A stretch of DNA of 9,524 nucleotides from Treponema sp. UBA1798 (GTDB lineage: Bacteria; Spirochaetota; Spirochaetia; Treponematales; Treponemataceae): the NCBI GenBank assembly GCA_002319875.1, contig DCFS01000149.1, forward strand, positions 1-9,524, given 5' to 3'. Each line of letters starts with the position of its first letter. The stretch's first letter is position 1. A program made the position numbers and the translations under genes. Below are positions 1 through 6,848 of this stretch, in pieces. Below the pieces are notes generated by a model, which worked only from the letters and a program-made list of their open reading frames with translations, was not told the DNA's origin and did no database searches.

Positions 1-1
1 A

Positions 2-79
2 ACATTTTTCAATCGCATGGAAAGAGGCTATACGGGAATGAAAATATCCTCTTTCCGGTTTACCAAGCCTGTTTTATAG
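2..79 (+). other. Possible C-terminal tail of an upstream gene (unresolved)
   Basis: The 102 bases before the transporter ATPase may hold the end of a preceding gene, but the frame cannot be decided. One frame is open from base 2 to a TAG at 77-79 and ends in the residues SSFRFTKPVL. A second frame is open from base 3 to a TGA at 39-41. The frame of the ATPase itself is also open back to base 1. CUT2 operons often have the substrate-binding protein gene directly before the ATPase, so a tail of that gene would be expected here. However, neither short tail is recognisable as one. No good promoter is visible in the stretch, which fits the ATPase being transcribed from further upstream. Confidence 0.22.
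19..56. repeat. 9-bp inverted repeat upstream of the ABC operon genes
   Basis: GGAAAGAGG at 19-27 is the exact reverse complement of CCTCTTTCC at 48-56, with a 20-nt loop. After one mismatch, three further A-T pairs are possible inside the loop. There is no T-run after the right arm, so this is not a classic intrinsic terminator. If the upstream gene is a binding-protein gene, such a hairpin could protect its mRNA or reduce read-through into the ATPase gene. That role is inference only. Confidence 0.4.
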
Positions 80-102
80 TTGACAGGGAAAAGGAAAAAT
101 AC

Positions 103-1614
103 ATGAGTGAAGAATATATCCTCAGAATGGAAAATATTACAAAACATTTTCCCGGAGTGGTAGCACTGGATAATGTGTCACTTTATGTGCGTCCGGGAAC
201 AGTTCATGCACTTATGGGAGAAAATGGAGCCGGAAAATCAACATTGATGAAATGCCTTTTTGGAATATATCATCCGGATTGCGGAAAAATTATATTCAAA
301 GGTAAAGAAGTGAAATTCCGGGATACAAAGGACGCTTTGGAATCCGGTATCTCAATGATTCATCAGGAACTGTCGAATGTTCCGCAACGTACGGTAAGTC
401 AGAATCTGTGGCTGGGCCGTGAACCGCTGAGAAAGAATTCTGGTGTTCACCTTATCGATCATAAAAGAATGGAACAGGATACTGATATTCTGTTAAAGCG
501 CCTTGATATGATAATTGATCCTAAAGTAAATATGGATGTTTTATCAATAGCGGAACAGCAGAGTTGCGAAATAGCAAAAGCGGTATCATATGGAGCTTCT
601 GTTGTAGTAATGGATGAGCCTACCTCATCGTTATCAGAGCGTGAAGTGGATCACCTGTTTAAGATAATTCGTGATCTTCGTTCAAATGGGGTTGCAATTA
701 TATATATATCTCACCGCATGAGTGAGATATTCCAGATAGCCGACGAAGTGACCGTTATGCGTGATGGCGCAAAAATCGGTACATATCCTGCACCGGAGCT
801 TAACGAAGACAAGTTAATTAATCTGATGATAGGACGCGTAACGACACAACGATTTCCGGAAATAGTAAGTGAACCTGGTGATGTATGTCTGCAGGTAGAT
901 CATTTAACATCATCCAATTCTTCCTCTTTTAAAGATATCAGCTTTGATCTCAGAAGATCGGAAATACTGGGAATAGGTGGGCTGGTAGGAGCTCAGCGTA
1001 CAGAACTTGTGGAATCGATTTTCGGTTTGAGGTCTGTGACAACAGGAAAAATAAGGGTAAGAGGAAAAGATATTATAATTCGCTCCCCGCATGATGCAAT
1101 TAAAAATGGCATCGGACTCATAACTGAAGACCGGCGTGGTGCGGGTATATTTCCTCTGCTTTCAGTTACGATGAATACTGCTATAGCCTCACTGGAATAC
1201 TATCGGAATAAAATACGGTTGATAAAGCATAAAGAGATTGATAAAAAAACGATTGAATTGAACAGTATGCTGCATACGAAAACACCATCCATGTCGACTC
1301 AAATTCAAAATCTGTCAGGCGGAAATCAGCAGAAAGTTATCGTAAGCCGGTGGCTGATGACACTGCCGGATATACTGATTATGGATGAACCAACCCGGGG
1401 TATAGATGTGGGAGCTAAGTATGAAATCTATACTATAATGGCAGAACTGGTAAAACAGGGGAAATCAATAATCATGGTTTCGTCAGAGATGCCGGAATTG
1501 ATAGGTATGTCTCACCGTATTGTAGTTTTATGCAATGGCCGGCTGACAGGGATCCTTTATAACAAGGATGCGACACAGGAAGCTGTTATGCGCCTTGCTA
1601 CGAAATTTTCATAA
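103..1614 (+). CDS. CUT2-family sugar ABC transporter, two-domain ATP-binding protein
   Basis: This is the cytoplasmic ATPase that powers monosaccharide import. It belongs to the RbsA/MglA/XylG type, in which two nucleotide-binding domains are fused in one chain; 503 residues is the usual length. The first domain has Walker A GENGAGKST (residues 39-47), the Q-loop HQEL (87-90), an altered signature LSIAEQQ (147-153), Walker B VVVMDEPT (167-174) and the H-loop ISHRMSE. In the second domain Walker A is degenerate (GLVGAQRTE, near residues 292-300). The signature LSGGNQQ (near 404) and Walker B ILIMDEPTRGID are intact, and VSSEMPE replaces the H-loop. One degenerate site is normal for this family. 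The ATG at 103 follows AAGGA (91-95) by 7 nt. The permease gene follows 15 bp downstream. L-fucose as substrate is inferred from the neighbouring fucI and fucU; ribose- or galactose-type specificity cannot be read from the ATPase. Confidence 0.93.
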   Translation: MSEEYILRMENITKHFPGVVALDNVSLYVRPGTVHALMGENGAGKSTLMKCLFGIYHPDCGKIIFKGKEVKFRDTKDALESGISMIHQELSNVPQRTVSQNLWLGREPLRKNSGVHLIDHKRMEQDTDILLKRLDMIIDPKVNMDVLSIAEQQSCEIAKAVSYGASVVVMDEPTSSLSEREVDHLFKIIRDLRSNGVAIIYISHRMSEIFQIADEVTVMRDGAKIGTYPAPELNEDKLINLMIGRVTTQRFPEIVSEPGDVCLQVDHLTSSNSSSFKDISFDLRRSEILGIGGLVGAQRTELVESIFGLRSVTTGKIRVRGKDIIIRSPHDAIKNGIGLITEDRRGAGIFPLLSVTMNTAIASLEYYRNKIRLIKHKEIDKKTIELNSMLHTKTPSMSTQIQNLSGGNQQKVIVSRWLMTLPDILIMDEPTRGIDVGAKYEIYTIMAELVKQGKSIIMVSSEMPELIGMSHRIVVLCNGRLTGILYNKDATQEAVMRLATKFS

Positions 1615-1629
1615 ACAGGAGTTACAAAA

Positions 1630-2649
1630 ATGGCAGACTTTACAGAAAAAGCAGTAAAACCTTGTACAGATGTAAAAGATACAATAAAGGGCATTGGAAG
1701 CAGATATACTAATTATATCACATTTATAGTATTGGCAATAATACTGGGGCTGTTGACCCATGGGCAGGCATTGAAAATAGATTCTGTTCAGAATCTTATG
1801 ATAGCAGAATCTGTCCGTGCATTTACAGCACTTGGCGTCGGAATGATTATAATTACCCGTGGAATTGATCTGTCCATAGGTTATGTGATTTGTCTTACGA
1901 CAAGTATTGCAGCTTCATTCTCTCAGAATGTGGATTATTCATCGGCCATGTATCCTGGCGTTGATTTTCCTCTCTGGCTGCCTGTTGTTGCGGCTGTTGT
2001 TGTAGGAATGCTTGTAGGTGCTTTTAACGGTGTCCTTGTTGCATATGCCAGGCTGCCCCCATTTATAGCTACACTGGGGACTCTTTCTCTTGCGCGCGGA
2101 ACGCAACTTATTTATACCCAGGCAAAGGTTGTTGGAAGTTTGAAGGATTCTTACAAGCAGATAGCACAAGGGTTCGCCGGACCTGTTCCTAATCTTGTTA
2201 TTTATGTGGCGATAGCCGCGCTTATAGTGTGGATTATCTTAAAGCATACAAGGCTTGGAGCAAATTTTTATGCAATAGGAGGAAATCCACAGGCTGCGCG
2301 TGTTGCCGGCATTAATGTAGAAAAAGATCTGGTTTTTGTATATACGTTCGCCGGTTCGCTTTACGGAATTGGCGGAGCGTTGATGGCTTCCCGTCTGGGA
2401 CTCGCGAATTCACTTACCGGTAACGGAATGGAACTGGATGCTATTGCAGCTGTAACTGTAGGAGGTATATCACAGGCAGGTGGTGTAGGAACGATGGGTG
2501 GAATGATGATAGGTATCCTCACGCTTGGAATTATCAATTACGGGATGACTTATCTGGGAATCGATTCATATTATCAGCTGCTCATGAAAGGTGCAATTAT
2601 TATTATTGCAGTTTTCTTTGATATGCGTAAGCATGCCCGTTCCGAATAG
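1630..2649 (+). CDS. CUT2-family sugar ABC transporter permease (RbsC/MglC-like)
   Basis: This is the inner-membrane channel subunit that pairs with the ATPase encoded just upstream. It is 339 residues, close to MglC and RbsC. A soluble N-terminus of about 28 residues precedes a first membrane segment near residues 29-43. The family motif GIDLSIG is at 78-84, inside a long hydrophobic stretch. Other clear hydrophobic segments lie near 116-136 and 190-205, and more follow towards the C-terminus. The cytoplasmic loop GGNPQAARVAGIN (217-229) is the conserved coupling loop that contacts the ATPase. AGGAG at 1617-1621 lies 8 nt before the ATG. The gene stops at 2649, and the LacI gene starts 13 bp later with its ribosome binding site overlapping this stop codon. 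No binding-protein gene is in the window. The transported sugar is probably L-fucose, by context. Confidence 0.92.
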   Translation: MADFTEKAVKPCTDVKDTIKGIGSRYTNYITFIVLAIILGLLTHGQALKIDSVQNLMIAESVRAFTALGVGMIIITRGIDLSIGYVICLTTSIAASFSQNVDYSSAMYPGVDFPLWLPVVAAVVVGMLVGAFNGVLVAYARLPPFIATLGTLSLARGTQLIYTQAKVVGSLKDSYKQIAQGFAGPVPNLVIYVAIAALIVWIILKHTRLGANFYAIGGNPQAARVAGINVEKDLVFVYTFAGSLYGIGGALMASRLGLANSLTGNGMELDAIAAVTVGGISQAGGVGTMGGMMIGILTLGIINYGMTYLGIDSYYQLLMKGAIIIIAVFFDMRKHARSE

Positions 2650-2654
2650 GGGAG
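2648..2654 (+). promoter_or_regulatory. Ribosome binding site that fixes a GTG start for the LacI-family gene
   Basis: AGGGGAG at 2648-2654 overlaps the TAG stop of the permease gene and sits 8 nt before GTG at 2663. The GTG start places the DNA-binding motif right at the N-terminus (F-T-I-K-D-V-A), as is normal in LacI proteins. An in-frame ATG at 2591 would add 24 hydrophobic, family-atypical residues and overlap the permease by 59 bp. The overlap of this site with the permease stop suggests translational coupling. Confidence 0.8.
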
Positions 2655-2662
2655 AAAATAAA

Positions 2663-3649
2663 GTGTTTACTATTAAAGATGTCGCTTCTGATGCCGGAGT
2701 TTCTACGGCTACAGTTTCCCGTGTACTGAATAAAGAGGAAAATGTATCTGAAGTGACCTGCCGGAAGGTAAATGCTTCTATTACAAAACTTGGCTACCGT
2801 CTGCATTCGGCTGCAAGTACATTAAAATCTGGTAAATCAAGAATAATTGGTGTAATAGTACCTGAATTGTCCAATATATTCTGGATGACACTTTTTGAAT
2901 ACATTGAAGATATTCTGCAGAAGGCAGGTTATATTATGGTTCTCGGTTCATCTGGCAATTCGGTTGCCGGAGAAATCCGTCAGCTCGACAGTTTGCAGGA
3001 CCGGATGGTTGACGGTATTATTGTTATACCATGCAGTCAGGAAGGAACTCATTTTAAGAAAATTCTTGACAAAGGTTTGCCGCTCGTTTTCCTTGATCGC
3101 TGGATACCGGAAATTCATGCGGACAGCGTTCTTGTTGATAATGAAGGTGGAACTTATGATGTAATCAGGGCTCTGATTTCTGATGGGTTCCAAAAGATAG
3201 GATTTGTTGGTGGAGATATGAGCCATGTTATTTTTCGGGAACGATTTTCAGGGTATAAGCATGCTTTAATGGATGCCGGTATCCCGTTTAATGAAAAATA
3301 TACCTATCTTTCAGGAATTGTATTGGAAACAGGATATTTCGGCATGAAAAGGTTACTTGAAAAAAAAGATCATCCGGATGCCTTTTTTTATGTAAATTTG
3401 ATGACGTCGCTTGGTGCCGCACAGTATCTGATAAAAGAGGCGCCTGAAATACAAAAAAAAATAGTTTGTGCAGGATTTGATAACGTATATTTTTCTTCTC
3501 TGTTGTGTTGCCGCTATCTAGTAGCGCAACCGGAAAAGGAAATGGGAAAACTGGTTGCGCAGATGATCCTTGATAAAGTACGGCATACGGATTCCTGTAC
3601 GGAAGAAAATCGTGTGATACGTTTAAAAACAGAACTGATTCGTTGCTGA
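2663..3649 (+). CDS. LacI-family transcriptional regulator
   Basis: This is a sugar-responsive DNA-binding protein of 328 residues, a normal length for the family. The N-terminal helix-turn-helix is textbook: TIKDVASDAGVSTATVSRVLN (about residues 3-23), then the hinge region ending LGYRLHSAASTLKSGKS. From about residue 60 a periplasmic-binding-protein-like domain follows, with the typical strands IIGVIVPELSNIFW, VDGIIVIPC, LPLVFLDRW, SVLVDNEGG, KIGFVGGD and VCAGFDN. I place the start at the GTG at 2663. The gene sits inside the operon between the permease and fucI, so it probably controls this operon, and its own transcription would then be feedback-linked. The likely effector is L-fucose, L-fuculose or a phosphate of it (inference). 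I found no convincing LacI operator palindrome in the short gaps, so the operator may lie upstream of the window. The coding sequence carries runs of eight and nine A. Confidence 0.92.
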   Translation: MFTIKDVASDAGVSTATVSRVLNKEENVSEVTCRKVNASITKLGYRLHSAASTLKSGKSRIIGVIVPELSNIFWMTLFEYIEDILQKAGYIMVLGSSGNSVAGEIRQLDSLQDRMVDGIIVIPCSQEGTHFKKILDKGLPLVFLDRWIPEIHADSVLVDNEGGTYDVIRALISDGFQKIGFVGGDMSHVIFRERFSGYKHALMDAGIPFNEKYTYLSGIVLETGYFGMKRLLEKKDHPDAFFYVNLMTSLGAAQYLIKEAPEIQKKIVCAGFDNVYFSSLLCCRYLVAQPEKEMGKLVAQMILDKVRHTDSCTEENRVIRLKTELIRC

Positions 3650-3669
3650 TCGGTAAAATGGTATATGTT

Positions 3670-3675
3670 AGGAGG
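3670..3675 (+). promoter_or_regulatory. Ribosome binding site that fixes the fucI start
   Basis: A perfect AGGAGG lies 7 nt before the ATG at 3683. The in-frame ATG at 3665 starts upstream of this site and would translate through it, so it is not the likely start. The resulting N-terminus [21 protein letters not shown] fits known fucose isomerases. Confidence 0.85.
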
Positions 3676-3682
3676 CTTTTAT

Positions 3683-5482
3683 ATGGCAAAAAACAGATTG
3701 ATTGGCGATTATCCGGTTATTGGAATTCGTCCTGTAATTGATGGACGCCGGGGACCCCTGAAGGTACGTGAATCACTTGAGGCTCAGACAATGAATATGG
3801 CAAAGTCTGCCGCAGAATTGTTTACAAAAAATCTTTATTATACGAATGGAGAATCGGTAAAGGTAATTATAGCAGACACGACGATAGGCCGTGTTGCCGA
3901 AGCTGCGGCATGTGCTGATAAATTTAAGAAAGCCAGTGTTGATATAACTTTAACGGTTACCCCATGCTGGTGTTATGGTTCTGAAACAATGGATATGGAT
4001 CCCATGACGATAAAAGGTGTCTGGGGTTTTAATGGTACGGAACGTCCTGGTGCTGTTTATCTTGCTGCTGTCCTTGCGGCGCATGCACAAAAAGGTTTAC
4101 CTGCTTTCGGGATCTACGGAAAGGATGTGCAGGACGCCGATGCGAGCGGACTTACTCCTGATGTTCAGGAGAAGCTTTTACGTTTTGGACGTGCAGCTGT
4201 CGCTGCTGCTACAATGCGGGGCAAATCATATCTGCAGATAGGTTCTATCTGTATGGGAATTGCAGGATCGATTATAAATGTAGGTTTTTTTGAAAAATAT
4301 CTCGGTATGCGTGTCGAGTCCGTCGATGAAGTAGAAATTATACGTCGTATGACAGAAGGCATTTATGACGAAGCTGATTTTAAGAATGCAGTTGCCTGGA
4401 CAAAAAAGAATTGTCCGCTGGGATTTGACAAGAATCCGCAGCAAATGCAGCGAATGCCTGTGCAAAAAGAAAAGGAACTTGAATTTGTTGTGAAAATGAT
4501 GTGTATCATCAAAGATCTTTTTAACGGTAATCAGAATCTTCCCAAGGGTTGCGAAGAAGAAATGGTTGGACATAATGCGATTGCCGGCGGTTTTCAGGGG
4601 CAGCGGCAGTGGACAGATTTTTATCCGAACTGTGACTTTGCAGAAGCGCTTTGTAATACTACATTTGACTGGAATGGTCCCCGGGAAACATACGTACTTG
4701 CTACAGAGAATGATACACTTAACTGTGCATCAATGTTGTTAGGCAAGTTACTGACCAACCGGGCTCAGATTTTTGCTGATGTACGGACCTATTGGAGTCA
4801 GGATGCTGTAAAAAAACTAACCGGATACAGCCTTGCCGGACATGCAAAAGATGCTGGCGGTTTCCTTCATTTAATTAATTCAGGGGCAGCCTGTCTTGAT
4901 GCCTGCGGGGAAGTCAAAGATACAAATGGCGAAGGGGTATTTAAGCCGTTCTGGGAAATGACGGAAAAAGATGTTACTGCATGTCTTAAAGCGACAACGT
5001 GGAATTATGCGGATCTTGGTTATTTTCGCGGGGGTGGCTTTTCATCCCGATATCTGACTCGTGCTGAAATGCCTGCAACCATGATGCGTATAAATATAAT
5101 AGATGGTTTTGGTCCTGTACTGCAGATAGCTGAGGGCTGGACGGTTCATCTTCCGGATGAAGTTTCAGACAGTATCTGGAAACGTACGGATTACACATGG
5201 CCGTGTACTTGGTTTGCACCAAGGTGTACGGGAAGGGGACCATTTAAATCTGCATACGATGTAATGAATAATTGGGGTGCCAATCATGGGGCCATAACTT
5301 ATGGGCATATCGGTGCCGATCTTATTACACTGGCTTCCATTTTACGTATTCCTGTCTGCATGCATAACATTGATGAAGATGATATTTTCCGTCCTGCAGC
5401 GTGGAATGCTTTCGGAATGGATAAGGAAGGCCAGGATTACCGTGCCTGTGCACAATTTGGACCAATGTACGGTAAAAAATAG
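3683..5482 (+). CDS. fucI: L-fucose isomerase
   Basis: This enzyme interconverts L-fucose and L-fuculose in the cytoplasm using Mn2+, the first step of fucose breakdown; the family commonly also converts D-arabinose to D-ribulose. The 599-residue product matches the Escherichia coli enzyme (591 residues, recalled) along its whole length. Shared blocks include [70 protein letters not shown] and NWGANHG. The three metal ligands known from E. coli (Glu337, Asp361, His528) correspond to Glu342 in ATENDTLN, Asp366 in FADVRTYW and His535 in NWGANHG; the Glu-Asp spacing of 24 is identical. The gene is 33 bp after the LacI gene and is last in its block. An enzyme of this length with no gaps is very probably active. 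No fuculokinase or aldolase gene follows; the next gene is on the opposite strand. Confidence 0.97.
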   Translation: MAKNRLIGDYPVIGIRPVIDGRRGPLKVRESLEAQTMNMAKSAAELFTKNLYYTNGESVKVIIADTTIGRVAEAAACADKFKKASVDITLTVTPCWCYGSETMDMDPMTIKGVWGFNGTERPGAVYLAAVLAAHAQKGLPAFGIYGKDVQDADASGLTPDVQEKLLRFGRAAVAAATMRGKSYLQIGSICMGIAGSIINVGFFEKYLGMRVESVDEVEIIRRMTEGIYDEADFKNAVAWTKKNCPLGFDKNPQQMQRMPVQKEKELEFVVKMMCIIKDLFNGNQNLPKGCEEEMVGHNAIAGGFQGQRQWTDFYPNCDFAEALCNTTFDWNGPRETYVLATENDTLNCASMLLGKLLTNRAQIFADVRTYWSQDAVKKLTGYSLAGHAKDAGGFLHLINSGAACLDACGEVKDTNGEGVFKPFWEMTEKDVTACLKATTWNYADLGYFRGGGFSSRYLTRAEMPATMMRINIIDGFGPVLQIAEGWTVHLPDEVSDSIWKRTDYTWPCTWFAPRCTGRGPFKSAYDVMNNWGANHGAITYGHIGADLITLASILRIPVCMHNIDEDDIFRPAAWNAFGMDKEGQDYRACAQFGPMYGKK

Positions 5483-5538
5483 ATATATCGGGGCAAAATA
5501 AAATAGAGGGGAACAAAACCAACCTGTTTTTATTAATT

Positions 5539-5568
5539 CTGCGGGATCATATACCCGTGATACCGCAG
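5539..5568. terminator. Candidate hairpin between converging fucI and xylR-type genes
   Basis: CTGCGG (5539-5544) pairs with CCGCAG (5563-5568). After one G-A mismatch, ATCA (5546-5549) pairs with TGAT (5558-5561), leaving an 8-nt loop. A GC-rich stem between two converging genes is where a shared terminator would sit. There is no clear T-run directly after the stem on either strand; the only T-run (5527-5531) lies before it on the plus strand. It may act as a weak or factor-assisted terminator, or simply as a 3'-end stabiliser. Confidence 0.4.
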
Positions 5569-5577
5569 GCCTCTGTA

Positions 5578-6711
5578 TTACTTACTGCTTCGCCAGGAGG
5601 CAGGGGTAATCCTTTCATATTTTTTAAACTGTTTATAGAATCTTTGTAAGGAGCCAAATCCGCTTTGCTCTGCAATGACATCGATCGGTGCATCAGATGA
5701 ATGCATCAGTTTTTTACTGTGCTGGATTTTTCTGAAAATAATTTCTTCGTGGAGTGTTCTGCCGGTAATTTTCTTAAAACGGTATTCCAGCGTACGCCTG
5801 GAGGCAGGAACCTTTTGCAGTATATCTTTTACCGTAATTCCTGTATGAGCACTGTTTATAATAAAATTTAATGCAATACTTACAAGATCGTCTTCCGTTA
5901 TCAGAATACGGGTAGAGTCCCGTTCAAATATGTCAAGGGGTGATACCGTATAGTTGTAAACTGCATCATTCTGCCTTCGGTCTATAAGCGAATCGAGTAA
6001 TTTTGCAGCAGTAAATCCTATCTGTTCACAATTCACTGCTATGCTGGAAAGTGTTGGATTTGCCAGTTCACAGAGGATATCTTCGTTATCTACTCCCAGA
6101 ACAGCGATATCCGATGGAACAGAAAGCTTTTCTTCTACCCGTGAATTGCGGCATGTTTTTATAATTTTCAAACCTATTGTATCGTTAGCAGCAAAAAGAG
6201 CTGTCGGGCGTGAGAGGGACAGCAGCCATTTTTTAAGTCCTTCTGTTTCAAGATCAAGCTGCTCCCACCATTTCAGGGGCCTTTCAAACCGGGCAATGTC
6301 ATGTATATCCTTCCGGAAACCTTCCAGTCTGTATTGAGACCACTGTGCACCATTTACTCCCGCCCAGGCAAAATGATTATGCCCTAGCCGTGAAAGGTAA
6401 TATCCGGCTTTGATTCCGGTAACATAATCATCGTTATTTACTTCAAAAAAGCCGAGTCCTGAATATGCGTCGGCAACATCAATAATGGGAATTCCCAGTT
6501 TTGAAAGTTTTGCTCCATCAGAACGGCTTTCAATTCTGGCTATAATACCATCAAGTTTGCAGCTTGCATCAAGGCCGTAAGAAAACATCCAGTCGTATCC
6601 GAGCAGATTCCAGTCTGCTTTTTGCCGGGAATATTGAATGATTCCTCGTGCTATACCCCGCGCATAGGCATCGTCAATCGTAATATATAATCCGATATTT
6701 TTTGCCGGCAT
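5578..6711 (-). CDS. XylR-type regulator: sugar-binding domain fused to an AraC HTH
   Basis: This 377-residue protein has the unusual XylR architecture. An N-terminal LacI/PBP-type sugar-binding domain (about residues 1-265) lacks its own LacI HTH and ends in an AraC/XylS DNA-binding domain (about 271-377). It matches E. coli XylR (about 392 residues) in layout. Shared features include the start KNIGLYITIDDAYARGIARGI, the segment IAVLGVDNEDILCELANPTLSSIAVN and the two AraC helices around TVKDILQKVPASRRTLEYRFKK and VIAEQSGFGSLQRFYKQFKK. Such proteins usually activate when sugar is bound. It converges on fucI and diverges from the reductase-dehydrogenase-fucU block, so that block is its likeliest target. 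The effector is more likely L-fucose or L-fuculose than xylose, because no xylose genes are present. The ATG at 6711 has no Shine-Dalgarno sequence before it, yet the start agrees with the family. Confidence 0.93.
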   Translation of the reverse strand: MPAKNIGLYITIDDAYARGIARGIIQYSRQKADWNLLGYDWMFSYGLDASCKLDGIIARIESRSDGAKLSKLGIPIIDVADAYSGLGFFEVNNDDYVTGIKAGYYLSRLGHNHFAWAGVNGAQWSQYRLEGFRKDIHDIARFERPLKWWEQLDLETEGLKKWLLSLSRPTALFAANDTIGLKIIKTCRNSRVEEKLSVPSDIAVLGVDNEDILCELANPTLSSIAVNCEQIGFTAAKLLDSLIDRRQNDAVYNYTVSPLDIFERDSTRILITEDDLVSIALNFIINSAHTGITVKDILQKVPASRRTLEYRFKKITGRTLHEEIIFRKIQHSKKLMHSSDAPIDVIAEQSGFGSLQRFYKQFKKYERITPASWRSSK

Positions 6712-6717
6712 ATATGC

Positions 6718-6723
6718 AGTATA
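6718..6723 (-). promoter_or_regulatory. Possible -10 element of the xylR-type gene
   Basis: On the minus strand TATACT reads from 6723 to 6718, only 6 nt before the ATG at 6711. The hexamer 17 nt upstream (TTCCAT, 6746-6741) matches the -35 consensus at only 3 of 6 positions. If used, transcription would begin at or next to the start codon. This is a motif reading only and could be chance. Confidence 0.27.
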
Positions 6724-6734
6724 AATCCGAATTG

Positions 6735-6762
6735 CGCAAAATGGAATATAGGGTACGCAAAA
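6735..6762. promoter_or_regulatory. CGCAAAA direct repeats 21 bp apart, candidate AraC/XylR-type operator
   Basis: CGCAAAA occurs at 6735-6741 and again, identically, at 6756-6762. The 21-bp step is two turns of B-DNA and is the phasing of tandem half-sites bound by AraC-type proteins. A few flanking bases also match at the same offset. The pair lies in the 137-bp region between the xylR-type gene and the reductase gene, just upstream of the weak -35 region of the latter. That position fits an activator site. Binding by the neighbouring regulator is inferred. Confidence 0.45.
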
Positions 6763-6771
6763 AGAGAATTG

Positions 6772-6800
6772 TCCGTATTGAAAAATGACTTCACTATACT
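6772..6800 (+). promoter_or_regulatory. Candidate promoter of the reductase-dehydrogenase-fucU block
   Basis: TATACT at 6795-6800 is a good -10 hexamer. At a 17-bp spacing the -35 position (6772-6777, TCCGTA) is very poor, as is common at promoters that depend on an AraC-type activator. The direct repeats end just upstream. An alternative -35, TTGAAA at 6778-6783, is only 11 nt from this -10, and with normal spacing it faces no good -10. The rest of the 6712-6848 gap is AT-rich, with a run of eight T at 6827-6834. Confidence 0.33.
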
Positions 6801-6848
6801 AACTGTAAAAATATATAGATATGTAATTTTTTTTAACAGGAGCAGAGA

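Noticed and set aside
80..85. Perfect TTGACA hexamer before the transporter ATPase gene
   Set aside because: A -10 element at 17-bp spacing would fall on or inside the coding sequence (103-108, ATGAGT), and nothing there resembles TATAAT, so it is not a usable promoter for this gene.
292..1020. Degenerate Walker A and missing H-loop His in the second ATPase domain as signs of a broken gene
   Set aside because: These changes are normal in the RbsA/MglA-type fused ATPases, and the reading frame is intact and full length.
2591..2662. Upstream ATG start (2591) giving a 352-residue LacI-family protein
   Set aside because: The extra 24 residues are not family-like and overlap the permease. AGGGGAG at 2648-2654 points to GTG 2663, which gives a standard LacI N-terminus.
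3665..3682. Upstream ATG start for fucI
   Set aside because: It precedes the perfect AGGAGG at 3670-3675, which serves the ATG at 3683.
3288..3689. Minus-strand open frame of 133 codons within the LacI gene
   Set aside because: It lies opposite a clear LacI coding region, has no recognisable motif or ribosome binding site, and looks like a reading shadow.
5506..5573. Long-range AGAGG/CCTCT pairing around the convergent gap
   Set aside because: Five bases at a distance of about 60 nt is expected by chance. The local hairpin at 5539-5568 explains the structure better.
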